This document shows positions 19,443-27,982 of a stretch of DNA of 64,000 nucleotides, piece by piece. This DNA comes from Streptococcus viridans (GTDB lineage Bacteria > Bacillota > Bacilli > Lactobacillales > Streptococcaceae). Position 1 is the first letter of the stretch. Each line of letters begins with the position of its first letter. The notes beneath the pieces were generated by a model. That model saw only the letters and a list, made by a program, of their open reading frames with translations, did no database searches and was not told the DNA's origin. The translations under genes were made by a program, and so were the position numbers. The DNA lies in NCBI RefSeq assembly GCF_900636365.1, contig NZ_LR134266.1, positions 943,501 through 1,007,500 of the forward strand. Reading direction: 5' to 3'.

Positions 19443-20183
19443 ATGAATATTGAACATCTTAGCCACTGGAGTGGCCAACTTAACCGAGAAATGTATCTAA
19501 ACCGTTATGGACATGCAGGGATTCCTGTAGTGGTCTTCGCTTCATCAGGTGGAAGCCATAATGAGTACTATGACTTTGGTATGATTGATGCCTGTGCTCA
19601 GTTTATCGAAGAAGGACGGGTTCAATTTTTCACCCTTTCAAGTGTCGATAGTGAAAGCTGGCTTTGTAATTGGAAAAACCCTCACGACCGTGCAGAAATG
19701 CATCGGGCCTATGAACGCTACGTTATTGAAGAAGCCATTCCTTTCATTAAGCACAAAACAGGCTGGTTTGATCCGATGATGACGACTGGTTGTTCTATGG
19801 GTGCCTACCACGCCCTTAATTTCTTCTTGCAACATCCGGATGTTTTTAACAAAGTTGTAGCCTTGAGTGGTATCTATGATGCTCGTTTCTTTGTTGGTGA
19901 ATTTGGTGGGGATGAAGCGATTTACCAAAACTCTCCATCTGATTACATTTGGCATCAAAATGATGGCTGGTTTATCGACCGTTACCGTCAGGCGGAAATT
20001 GTCGTTTGTACCGGTCTTGGAGCTTGGGAACAAGATGGTCTACCATCTTTCTACAAACTGAAAGAAGCCTTTGACCACAAAAATATCCCTGCTTGGTTTG
20101 CTGAATGGGGACACGATGTAGCCCATGATTGGGACTGGTGGCGCAAGCAAATGCCATATTTCTTAGGACAAATGTATCTATAA
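19443..20183 (+). CDS. Second esterase-family alpha/beta hydrolase
   Basis: 246 residues, same general family as the preceding gene but diverged. The nucleophile elbow is GCSMGAYHAL (Ser near residue 119), and WGHDVAHDWDWWRKQMPYFL near the end carries a likely catalytic histidine. No secretion signal. AGAGGGAACCT precedes the ATG. Two related hydrolases followed by an ATP-grasp ligase look like a small pathway that forms and breaks ester or amide bonds; the metabolite is unknown. Confidence 0.83.
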   Translation: MNIEHLSHWSGQLNREMYLNRYGHAGIPVVVFASSGGSHNEYYDFGMIDACAQFIEEGRVQFFTLSSVDSESWLCNWKNPHDRAEMHRAYERYVIEEAIPFIKHKTGWFDPMMTTGCSMGAYHALNFFLQHPDVFNKVVALSGIYDARFFVGEFGGDEAIYQNSPSDYIWHQNDGWFIDRYRQAEIVVCTGLGAWEQDGLPSFYKLKEAFDHKNIPAWFAEWGHDVAHDWDWWRKQMPYFLGQMYL

Positions 20184-20205
20184 GTCAAAAAGGGAGGAGA
20201 CCTCT

Positions 20206-21372
20206 ATGAATTATCTTGTTATTTCACCTTATTATCCACAAAATTTCCAACAATTCACCATTGAACTAGCTAACAAAGGAATCACTGTCTTGGGGATTGG
20301 TCAAGAGCCGTACGAACAGTTAGATGAGCCTTTGCGCAATAGTTTGACAGAGTATTTCCGTGTAGAAAATATGGAAGACTTAGATGAAGTGAAGCGTGCA
20401 GTAGCCTTTCTGTTCTATAAACACGGCCCAATCGATCGCATCGAGTCTCACAATGAATACTGGTTGGAATTGGATGCGGCACTTCGTGAGCAATTTAATG
20501 TCTTTGGTGCCAAACCTAAAGATTTGAAGAAAACCAAGTTTAAATCAGAAATGAAAAAACTCTTCAAGAAAGCAGGAGTTCCTGTCGTTCCTGGTGCTGT
20601 GGTAAAAGCAGAAAAAGATATCGACAAGGCTGTGAAGAAGATTGGGTTGCCATTGATTGCCAAGCCTGATAATGGAGTAGGTGCAGCAGCGACCTTTAAA
20701 CTTGAAACACCAGAAGATGTCAATCATTTCAAAGCAGAATGGGATGGACATACGGAGTACTTCTTTGAGAAATTCGTCACTTCTAGCGAGATTTGTACCT
20801 TCGATGGTCTGGTCGATCGCGATGGTAACATTGTCTTCTCAACTACTTTTGACTATGCCTATACGCCACTTGACTTGATGCTCTACAAAATGGACAATTC
20901 TTATTATGTCCTCAAAGAGATGGATCCAAAATTGCGTCAGTATGGGGAAGCGATTGTTAAAGCCTTTGGCATGAAGGAACGTTTCTTCCACATTGAGTTC
21001 TTCCGTGATGGGGATGACTATATTGCAATCGAGTACAATAATCGTCCAGCAGGTGGCTTTACGATCGATGTCTACAATTATGCTCATTCCATCGACTTGT
21101 ACCGAGGTTATGCAGCTATTGTAGCCGGAGAACCTTTCCCAACTTCTGAATTTGAGCCTCTTTATTGCTTAGCGACTTCTCGCCGTGCCAATGCAGCCTA
21201 TGTCCTTTCAGAGGAAGAAGTTTTGGCCAAATACCAAGACCAGTTCCGCGTGAAGAAGGATATGCCTGCAGCCTTTGCAGAGCTTCAAGGGGACTACCTC
21301 TACATGTTAACAACTCCAAGCCGTAAGGAGTTAGAACAAATGATTCATGACTTTGGCCAACGTCATCAATAA
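20206..21372 (+). CDS. ATP-grasp domain ligase, carbamoyl-phosphate-synthase-like
   Basis: 388 residues. An N-terminal Rossmann-like part (about 1-110) precedes the ATP-grasp domain with LIAKPDNGVGAAATF near 147, EFVTSSEICTFDGLVD-type substrate loop and the metal-binding stretch HIEFFRDGDDYIAIEYNNRPAGG near 260. ATP-grasp enzymes join a carboxylate to an amine or thiol through an acyl phosphate. The substrate is not known. GGGAGGAG precedes the ATG. Last gene of the esterase run, ended by the repeat at 21380 with its terminator hairpin. Confidence 0.83.
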   Translation: MNYLVISPYYPQNFQQFTIELANKGITVLGIGQEPYEQLDEPLRNSLTEYFRVENMEDLDEVKRAVAFLFYKHGPIDRIESHNEYWLELDAALREQFNVFGAKPKDLKKTKFKSEMKKLFKKAGVPVVPGAVVKAEKDIDKAVKKIGLPLIAKPDNGVGAAATFKLETPEDVNHFKAEWDGHTEYFFEKFVTSSEICTFDGLVDRDGNIVFSTTFDYAYTPLDLMLYKMDNSYYVLKEMDPKLRQYGEAIVKAFGMKERFFHIEFFRDGDDYIAIEYNNRPAGGFTIDVYNYAHSIDLYRGYAAIVAGEPFPTSEFEPLYCLATSRRANAAYVLSEEEVLAKYQDQFRVKKDMPAAFAELQGDYLYMLTTPSRKELEQMIHDFGQRHQ

Positions 21373-21379
21373 AATGATT

Positions 21380-21503
21380 GAGAGTGGGACAGAAATCGGT
21401 AATTCGTTAGAATTCGATTTCGTCGTCCCACTCAACCACTGCGTCTTGCTCGAAAATCCAAAGACAATTGAGAGGCTAGGACTTTTGTCCCAGCTTCTTT
21501 TTT
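21380..21503 (+). repeat. Modular intergenic repeat, copy 1 (short form)
   Basis: The left module GTGGGAC...GTCCCAC encloses an AT-rich hairpin; the right module is the terminator hairpin GGCTAGGACTTTTGTCC followed by T residues. The central module present in copies at 27619 and 59772 is absent. It serves as the terminator of the ATP-grasp gene. The rest of this gap to 21617 shows nothing further. Confidence 0.85.
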
Positions 21504-21617
21504 GATGTGACTAGCTTATCATGTGAAAGTTTGTGAATCTTTTATATAACAGTTTGGAAAATCATCTCTATCAGTATGTTAGGCGATTTAGTTTGTGAAG
21601 GGAAATGAGCAAATTCT

Positions 21618-21646
21618 TTGACAGTGCTTACATTTTTGGCTAGAAT
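21618..21646 (+). promoter_or_regulatory. Promoter of the pyruvate dehydrogenase operon
   Basis: TTGACA (21618-21623), 17 bp spacer, TAGAAT (21641-21646). Confidence 0.8.
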
Positions 21647-21682
21647 AGAAGAGAATGAATAAATGCTAAGAAAGGCGAAATA

Positions 21683-22651
21683 ATGGCAACATTAGACAAA
21701 AGTCTCTTATTGGAAATGTTCCGTAAAATGGAAGAAATCCGTCGCATGGACTTAAAAATTGCACAGTTAGTAAAAAAAGGGAAAGTGCCAGGAATGACGC
21801 ACTTTTCTGTTGGTGAAGAAGCAGCAAACGTTGGAGCGATGCTGGCTTTAAATGATGACGATTTGCTGACATCTAACCACCGTGGTCACGGTCAAGCGAT
21901 CGCTAAAGGTATCGACCTGAATGGCATGATGGCTGAAATCCTTGGCAAGTATACTGGTACTTGTAAAGGGAAGGGAGGCTCTATGCATATCGCTGACCTT
22001 GATGCTGGTAACCTCGGTGCCAACGGTATCGTCGGTGGTGGTATGGGGATTGCTGTAGGGGCTGCCCTTACTCAACAAATGCATAAGACTGGTAAGATTG
22101 TTGTCTGCTTCTTTGGGGATGGTGCAACCAATGAAGGTGTCTTCCACGAAGCGGTCAATATGGCTTCAATCTGGAATCTTCCAGTAATTTTTTATTGTAT
22201 TAATAATGGTTATGGAATCTCTGCTGACATCAAAAAAATGACCAATGTCAAGCATATCCACGAGCGTAGTGCTGCTTACGGCATTCCTGGAATGTTTATT
22301 CCTGATGGAAACAACGTTATCGATGTCTATGAAGGATTCCAAAAGGCTGTTGAACACGTCCGCTCTGGTAAAGGCCCTGTCTTGATTGAAAGTGTCACCT
22401 ATCGTTGGCTTGGTCACTCATCTTCAGACCCTGGTAAATACCGGACACGTGAAGAAGTCGAAGAGTGGAAGAAGAAAGATCCAATCGAAAACCTTCGCAA
22501 GTATCTTCTTGAAAATGAGATTGCGAGCGCAGAAGAACTGGATCAGATCCAAGAAGAAGTGAAAGAAGCCGTTGAAGCTTCAGTGAAATTTGCGGAAGAA
22601 AGCCCATTCCCTCCACTCGAATCAGCTTTCGAAGATATTTACGCAGACTAA
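21683..22651 (+). CDS. pdhA: Pyruvate/acetoin dehydrogenase E1 alpha subunit
   Basis: 322 residues. Thiamine-diphosphate-dependent decarboxylase subunit; the TPP motif FFGDGATNEGVFHEA is at about residue 140 and SNHRGHGQAIAKG near 65. With E1 beta it decarboxylates the 2-oxo acid and reductively acetylates the lipoyl domain. In streptococci this acoA-like gene set works as the pyruvate dehydrogenase complex; acetoin as substrate cannot be excluded from sequence. First gene of a five-gene operon. Confidence 0.9.
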   Translation: MATLDKSLLLEMFRKMEEIRRMDLKIAQLVKKGKVPGMTHFSVGEEAANVGAMLALNDDDLLTSNHRGHGQAIAKGIDLNGMMAEILGKYTGTCKGKGGSMHIADLDAGNLGANGIVGGGMGIAVGAALTQQMHKTGKIVVCFFGDGATNEGVFHEAVNMASIWNLPVIFYCINNGYGISADIKKMTNVKHIHERSAAYGIPGMFIPDGNNVIDVYEGFQKAVEHVRSGKGPVLIESVTYRWLGHSSSDPGKYRTREEVEEWKKKDPIENLRKYLLENEIASAEELDQIQEEVKEAVEASVKFAEESPFPPLESAFEDIYAD

Positions 22652-22667
22652 GGGGGAGTAGAGAATT

Positions 22668-23660
22668 ATGGAAACTAAATTAATGTCTTTCCGCGATACC
22701 ATTATCCTTGCTATGTCTGAGGAAATGCGTCGCGACGAAAACGTATTGTTGATGGGGGAAGATGTCGGAGTTTTTGGTGGAGACTTCGGAACTTCCGTAG
22801 GCATGCTAGAGGAATTCGGTCCAGAACGTGTTCGTGACTGTCCAATTTCGGAGGCAGCTATCTCAGGTGCAGCAGCTGGTGCAGCCATGACTGGACTTCG
22901 TCCAATCGTTGATATGACCTTCATGGATTTCTCAGTGATTGCCATGGATGCTATCGTCAACCAAGCTGCGAAGACGCGCTACATGTTTGGTGGAAAAGGG
23001 CAAGTACCGATGACCGTTCGCTGTGCTGCCGGTAACGGAGTTGGATCTGCAGCTCAACACTCCCAATCTTTGGAATCATGGTTCACCCATATTCCTGGTT
23101 TGAAGGTTGTTGCTCCAGGAACTCCAGCGGATATGAAAGGACTTCTCAAGTCTTCTATCCGTGATAACAACCCAGTTATCATTCTTGAATACAAATCAGA
23201 ATTCAACCAAAAAGGGGAAGTTCCTGTTGATCCCGACTATACCATTCCACTTGGTGTCGGAGAAATCAAACGTGAGGGTACTGATGTCACTGTCGTAACT
23301 TACGGGAAAATGCTTCGTCGTGTCATGCAAGCAGCTGAAGAATTAGCTGAAGAAGGCATTTCAGTAGAAGTAGTAGACCCACGTACCTTGGTTCCACTTG
23401 ATAAAGAGATTATTATTAATTCTGTTAAGAAAACAGGAAAAGTCGTCCTTGTCAATGACGCCCATAAAACAAGTGGTTATATCGGTGAAATCTCAGCTAT
23501 CATTTCTGAATCAGAAGCATTTGATTACCTGGATGCACCCATCCGCCGTTGTGCGGGGGAAGATGTGCCAATGCCTTACGCACAAAATCTTGAGAATGCG
23601 ATGATTCCAACAGTTGAAAGCATCAAAGATGCCATTCGGAAAACGTATAATAAAGAATAA
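22668..23660 (+). CDS. pdhB: Pyruvate/acetoin dehydrogenase E1 beta subunit
   Basis: 330 residues. Transketolase-like beta subunit of E1: MGEDVGVFGGDFG near residue 28, DCPISEAAISGAAAGAAMTGLRP near 57, and the C-terminal domain with VEVVDPRTLVPLDKE. Forms an alpha2beta2 E1 with the product of the preceding gene (gap 16 nt). AAGGGGGAG precedes the ATG. A palindrome begins 2 nt after its stop codon. Confidence 0.92.
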   Translation: METKLMSFRDTIILAMSEEMRRDENVLLMGEDVGVFGGDFGTSVGMLEEFGPERVRDCPISEAAISGAAAGAAMTGLRPIVDMTFMDFSVIAMDAIVNQAAKTRYMFGGKGQVPMTVRCAAGNGVGSAAQHSQSLESWFTHIPGLKVVAPGTPADMKGLLKSSIRDNNPVIILEYKSEFNQKGEVPVDPDYTIPLGVGEIKREGTDVTVVTYGKMLRRVMQAAEELAEEGISVEVVDPRTLVPLDKEIIINSVKKTGKVVLVNDAHKTSGYIGEISAIISESEAFDYLDAPIRRCAGEDVPMPYAQNLENAMIPTVESIKDAIRKTYNKE

Positions 23661-23769
23661 GACATAATTTAAATTATGTAACTTATATTGAATCAGACGA
23701 AGAAACTTTGTATCTATCGATGCAAAGTTCTCTGCGTCCTTAGTATCTTATAATAGAATAGGAGAGGTC
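23661..23769 (+). other. Palindrome, hairpin and possible internal promoter between E1 beta and E2
   Basis: ACATAATTTAAATTATGT (23662-23679) is an 18-bp palindrome right after the stop. It is followed by a GAAACTTTG/CAAAGTTC hairpin and a TATAAT close to the E2 start, so E2-E3 may have an extra promoter. Two other genes in the window carry the same kind of stop-adjacent palindrome. Confidence 0.5.
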
Positions 23770-24813
23770 ATGGCTGATGATAAGCTAAGAGCGACTCCTG
23801 CGGCTAGAAAATTAGCGGATGATCTTGGGATCAACCTCTATGATGTTTCTGGTTCAGGCGCAAACGGTCGTGTCCACAAAGAAGACGTGGAAACATATAA
23901 AGACACAAATGTGGTTCGCATTTCACCACTTGCAAAACGAATTGCTTTAGAACACAATATTGCTTGGCAAGAGATCCAAGGAACTGGTCATCGTGGTAAG
24001 ATTATGAAGAAGGACGTCCTTGCTTTTCTTCCTGAGAATATTGAGAAGGATACCATTAAGTCACCTGCTCAAATTGAGAAGGTAGAAGAGGCTCCTGATA
24101 ATGTAACACCTTATGGTGAAATCGAGCGAATTCCGATGACACCAATGCGTAAGGTGATTGCTCAACGGATGGTGGAATCCTATTTGACAGCACCAACCTT
24201 TACATTGAACTATGACGTCGATATGTCTCAAATGTTGGCCCTTCGTAAGAAGGTGTTGGATCCAATCATGGAGGCAACTGGCAAGAAAGTCACTGTAACA
24301 GATTTGCTTTCTCTTGCGGTTGTTAAGACCTTGATGAAACATCCATACATCAATGCGTCATTGACGGAAGATGGCAAAACTATCATCACTCACAACTATG
24401 TCAACTTGGCTATGGCGGTTGGGATGGACAATGGGCTGATGACACCCGTTGTCTATAACGCAGAAAAGATGACTTTATCAGAGTTGGTGGTAGCCTTCAA
24501 GGACGTTATCGGACGGACCTTGGACGGTAAATTAGCACCAAGCGAATTGCAAAATTCAACCTTTACTATCAGTAACTTGGGGATGTTTGGTGTTCAATCT
24601 TTTGGACCGATTATCAACCAGCCAAACTCTGCCATTCTTGGGGTTAGCGCAACTGTTGAAAAACCAGTTGTAGTTAATGGTGAAATCGTCATTCGTCCAA
24701 TCATGAGCTTGGGCTTGACCATTGACCACCGCGTTGTCGATGGTATGGCTGGTGCCAAATTCATGAAAGACTTGAAAGCCTTGATTGAAGACCCGATTTC
24801 AATGTTGGTCTAA
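23770..24813 (+). CDS. pdhC: Pyruvate dehydrogenase E2, acetyltransferase without lipoyl domain
   Basis: 347 residues. Residues about 5-42 (TPAARKLADDLGINLYDVSG) and about 50-87 (ISPLAKRIALEHNIAWQEIQ) are two peripheral-subunit-binding domains; the catalytic domain follows, ending with TIDHRVVDGMAGAKF, where His and Asp are catalytic. The usual N-terminal lipoyl domain is missing; the start codon is fixed by GGAGAGG. The lipoyl domain sits on E3 in the next gene. This split is known from pneumococcus and is shared here. Confidence 0.92.
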   Translation: MADDKLRATPAARKLADDLGINLYDVSGSGANGRVHKEDVETYKDTNVVRISPLAKRIALEHNIAWQEIQGTGHRGKIMKKDVLAFLPENIEKDTIKSPAQIEKVEEAPDNVTPYGEIERIPMTPMRKVIAQRMVESYLTAPTFTLNYDVDMSQMLALRKKVLDPIMEATGKKVTVTDLLSLAVVKTLMKHPYINASLTEDGKTIITHNYVNLAMAVGMDNGLMTPVVYNAEKMTLSELVVAFKDVIGRTLDGKLAPSELQNSTFTISNLGMFGVQSFGPIINQPNSAILGVSATVEKPVVVNGEIVIRPIMSLGLTIDHRVVDGMAGAKFMKDLKALIEDPISMLV

Positions 24814-24854
24814 TCAACGAGAGAGAATAGAAACAAGAAAAAGAGGGAAATAAA

Positions 24855-26561
24855 ATGGCCTTAGAAGTAATTATGCCAAAAGCCGGCGTAGATATGACCG
24901 AAGGACAAATCGTTCAGTGGAATAAAAAAGTCGGCGAATTTGTAAAAGAAGGAGAAATTCTCCTTGAAATCATGACAGATAAAGTCAGCATGGAATTGGA
25001 AGCTGAAGAAGATGGATACTTGATTGCTATCTTAAAAGGGGACGGCGAGACTGTTCCTGTAACAGAAGTTATCGGTTATCTTGGTGAGGAAGGGGAAAAC
25101 ATCCCAACAGCTGGAGCAGTAGCACCAGAAGCGAGTCCAGCGCCAGCTGCAGCAAGTGGTTCAAATGATGACAATAAGAGCGATGATGCTTATGATATCG
25201 TAGTGATCGGTGGTGGTCCTGCTGGTTACGTATCTGCTATCAAGGCAGCTCAATTGGGTGGTAAGGTTGCTCTTGTTGAGAAATCTGAACTTGGTGGAAC
25301 TTGCTTGAACCGCGGATGTATCCCAACTAAGACTTACCTACACAACGCTGAAATCATTGAAAATATCGGTCATGCGGCAAACCGTGGGATCATCATTGAC
25401 AATCCTAGCTTCACAGTGGATATGGACAAGGTTCTTGAAACTAAGAACAAGGTCGTAAATACTTTGGTTGGTGGTGTTGCAGGACTTCTTCGTAGCTACG
25501 GAGTTGATGTTCATAAGGGTATCGGTACCATTACGAAAGATAAGAATGTCTTGGTAAATGGTTCTGAATTGCTTGAAACTAAGAAGATCATCCTTGCTGG
25601 TGGTTCAAAAGTCAGCAAGATTAACGTTCCTGGCATGGAATCATCCCTTGTGATGACGAGTGATGACATCTTGGATATGAATGAAGTCCCAGAAAGCCTT
25701 GTGATCATTGGTGGTGGAGTTGTCGGTATCGAACTTGGTCAAGCCTTCATGACCTTTGGTTCTAAGGTTACGGTCATCGAAATGATGGACCGGATCGTGC
25801 CAGCCATGGATGCAGAAGTATCTAAGAACCTTCGTTTGATCCTTGAGCGCAAGGGTATGACTATCTTGACAGATACTAAACTGCAAGAAATCATTGAAGA
25901 AGATGGTAAACTCCGTATCAAGGTTGAAGGAAAAGACGATATCATTGCAAACAAAGCTCTTCTTTCAATCGGACGTGTTCCAGATCTTGAAGGAATTGGT
26001 GAAGTGGAATTTGAATTGGATCGTGGTCGCATCAAGGTCAATGAATACATGGAAACATCTGTTCCAGGTATCTATGCGCCAGGTGATATCAACGGTACGA
26101 AGATGTTAGCTCACGCCGCCTTCCGTATGGGTGAAGTAGCGGCTGAAAATGCCCTTAAAGGAAACCACGCTGTTGCCAAATTGAACTTAACTCCTGCAGC
26201 TATCTACACACTTCCAGAAGTTGCGGCTGTTGGTTTGACAGAAGAACAAGCTCGTGAGAAATATGATGTCCAAATCGGTAAATTCAACTTTGCGGCTAAC
26301 GGACGTGCCATTGCATCAGATGCGGCTCAAGGATTTGTAAAAGTCATTGCAGACAAGAAATATGGTGAAGTTCTTGGGGTTCACATCATTGGTCCAGCAG
26401 CAGCTGAATTGATCAACGAAGCTTCAACTATCATTGAGATGGAAATCACTGTAGAAGAAATGCTCAAGACCATCCATGGGCACCCAACCTTCTCAGAAGT
26501 GATGTACGAAGCCTTTGCGGATGTACTTGGCTTGGCAGTTCACTCACCTAAGAAAAAATAA
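24855..26561 (+). CDS. pdhD: Dihydrolipoamide dehydrogenase E3 with N-terminal lipoyl domain
   Basis: 568 residues, about 110 longer than plain E3. Residues 1-80 are a lipoyl domain with the modified lysine in TDKVSME (Lys43); an Ala/Pro/Ser linker follows (about 84-110), then the flavoprotein: FAD motif VVIGGGPAGYV, redox-active disulfide GGTCLNRGCIP (Cys150, Cys155), NAD motif VIIGGGVVGIELG and the C-terminal HGHPTFSE. It reoxidises dihydrolipoamide with NAD and also supplies the swinging arm that E2 lacks. Confidence 0.95.
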   Translation: MALEVIMPKAGVDMTEGQIVQWNKKVGEFVKEGEILLEIMTDKVSMELEAEEDGYLIAILKGDGETVPVTEVIGYLGEEGENIPTAGAVAPEASPAPAAASGSNDDNKSDDAYDIVVIGGGPAGYVSAIKAAQLGGKVALVEKSELGGTCLNRGCIPTKTYLHNAEIIENIGHAANRGIIIDNPSFTVDMDKVLETKNKVVNTLVGGVAGLLRSYGVDVHKGIGTITKDKNVLVNGSELLETKKIILAGGSKVSKINVPGMESSLVMTSDDILDMNEVPESLVIIGGGVVGIELGQAFMTFGSKVTVIEMMDRIVPAMDAEVSKNLRLILERKGMTILTDTKLQEIIEEDGKLRIKVEGKDDIIANKALLSIGRVPDLEGIGEVEFELDRGRIKVNEYMETSVPGIYAPGDINGTKMLAHAAFRMGEVAAENALKGNHAVAKLNLTPAAIYTLPEVAAVGLTEEQAREKYDVQIGKFNFAANGRAIASDAAQGFVKVIADKKYGEVLGVHIIGPAAAELINEASTIIEMEITVEEMLKTIHGHPTFSEVMYEAFADVLGLAVHSPKKK

Positions 26562-26574
26562 AAATAGATAGACT

Positions 26575-26597
26575 AGACTGGAATTATTTTCCAGTCT
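26575..26597 (+). other. Hairpin between E3 and lplA
   Basis: AGACTGGAA / TTCCAGTCT with a short loop and no T tract. It may trim or stabilise the mRNA, or partly terminate, ahead of lplA. Confidence 0.45.
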
Positions 26598-26619
26598 CTA
26601 TCGTATTAGAAGGTATCTT

Positions 26620-27609
26620 ATGAAATACATTATCAATCATTCAAACGACACTGCTTTTAATATTGCTTTAGAGGAATATGCTTTTAAACACCTTTTGGAC
26701 GAGGACCAAATCTTCCTTCTTTGGATTAACAAACCATCTATTATTGTAGGACGTCACCAAAATACCATCGAGGAAATTAACCGTGACTATGTTCGTGAAA
26801 ATGGAATTGAAGTAGTCCGTCGAATCAGTGGTGGTGGAGCTGTTTACCATGATTTGAACAACCTAAACTACACCATTATTTCAAAAGAAGATGAAAACAA
26901 GGCCTTTGACTTCAAGAGCTTCTCTACTCCAGTTATCAATACTTTGGCTGAACTTGGTGTTAAAGCTGAATTTACAGGCCGAAACGACTTAGAAATCGAC
27001 GGTAAGAAATTCTGTGGCAATGCCCAAGCCTATATCAATGGCCGTATCATGCATCATGGTTGTCTTCTCTTTGACGTGGATTTGTCAGTCCTAGCTAACG
27101 CACTTAAAGTTTCTAAAGATAAGTTTGAATCAAAAGGGGTTAAATCAGTCCGTGCTCGAGTAACTAATATTATCGATGAGTTGCCAGAAAAAATCACGGT
27201 TGAAGAGTTCCGGGACCTACTTTTGGACTACATGAAGAAAGAATACCCTGAGATGACAGAATATGTCTTCTCGGATGAAGAATTGGCTGAAATCAATCGT
27301 ATCAAGGAAACCAAGTTTGGTACCTGGGATTGGAACTATGGAAAGTCTCCTGAATACAATGTCCGTCGTGGCACTAAATTCCCTAGCGGTAAGGTTGAAA
27401 TCTTCGCTAACGTCATTGAATCAAAAATTCAAGATATCAAGATTTACGGTGACTTCTTTGGTATCGAAGACGTAGCGGCAGTAGAAGATGTCCTTCGTGG
27501 TGTCAAATACGAACGCGAAGACGTTCTTAAAGCCCTACAAACCATTAACCTAGGTCGTTACTTCGCAGGAATCACTGCAGAAGAAATTGCTGAAGCAGTG
27601 GTGGAATAA
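26620..27609 (+). CDS. lplA: Lipoate-protein ligase A
   Basis: 329 residues. Adenylates lipoate and attaches it to lipoyl lysines. The catalytic stretch VRRISGGGAVYHDLNNLNYT is near residue 70, followed by the accessory C-terminal domain. It lies directly behind the PDH genes and is the natural source of lipoylation for Lys43 of the E3 protein. Ends with the repeat at 27619 that carries a terminator. Confidence 0.93.
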   Translation: MKYIINHSNDTAFNIALEEYAFKHLLDEDQIFLLWINKPSIIVGRHQNTIEEINRDYVRENGIEVVRRISGGGAVYHDLNNLNYTIISKEDENKAFDFKSFSTPVINTLAELGVKAEFTGRNDLEIDGKKFCGNAQAYINGRIMHHGCLLFDVDLSVLANALKVSKDKFESKGVKSVRARVTNIIDELPEKITVEEFRDLLLDYMKKEYPEMTEYVFSDEELAEINRIKETKFGTWDWNYGKSPEYNVRRGTKFPSGKVEIFANVIESKIQDIKIYGDFFGIEDVAAVEDVLRGVKYEREDVLKALQTINLGRYFAGITAEEIAEAVVE

Positions 27610-27618
27610 AGTCATAAG

Positions 27619-27799
27619 AGAGTGGGACAGAAATCGGTAATTCGTTAGAATTCGATTTCGTAGTCCCACCTCCGCACAGTTGAGTAGGGCTGTAAAAGCT
27701 GACGAATTCAGCGTAGTAGAGCCCAGTCAACCACTGCGTCTTGCTCGACAATCCAAAGACAATTGAGAGGCTAGGACTTTTGTCCCAGCCTCTTTTTTT
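27619..27799 (+). repeat. Modular intergenic repeat, copy 2 (long form)
   Basis: Left module as in copy 1; a central module with nested pairing GGGCT/AGCCC and GCTGA/TCAGC (loop CGAAT); right module is a terminator hairpin with seven T. The differing loop in copy 3 (TGAAA) leaves the stem intact. Confidence 0.88.
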
Positions 27800-27823
27800 G
27801 AAACTAGTTTCACATAAAAATTA

Positions 27824-27852
27824 TTGTTTTACTAAGGATTTTGTAGTATAGT
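27824..27852 (+). promoter_or_regulatory. Promoter of the DUF1430/ABC operon
   Basis: TTGTTT (27824-27829), 17 bp spacer, TATAGT (27847-27852). The leader to 27982 is about 120 nt and AT-rich; no bacteriocin precursor could be read in it. Confidence 0.6.
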
Positions 27853-27982
27853 AAAGGTGGAAAAGTGTATTCGCTTACAAAGAATGTAACTGTAATTTGT
27901 AAAACTCAGTAATTATTAAACAACGAAATTAATTGACTAGCTAGGTATTACTTTCCTTTTCTGCTTTAGAAAGTGTGATGAT

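Noticed and set aside
27865..27912. 15-codon GTG-started frame as a leader peptide or toxin ahead of the DUF1430 gene
   Set aside because: Very short, no signal peptide or lactococcin-972 features; a chance frame in the leader is more likely.
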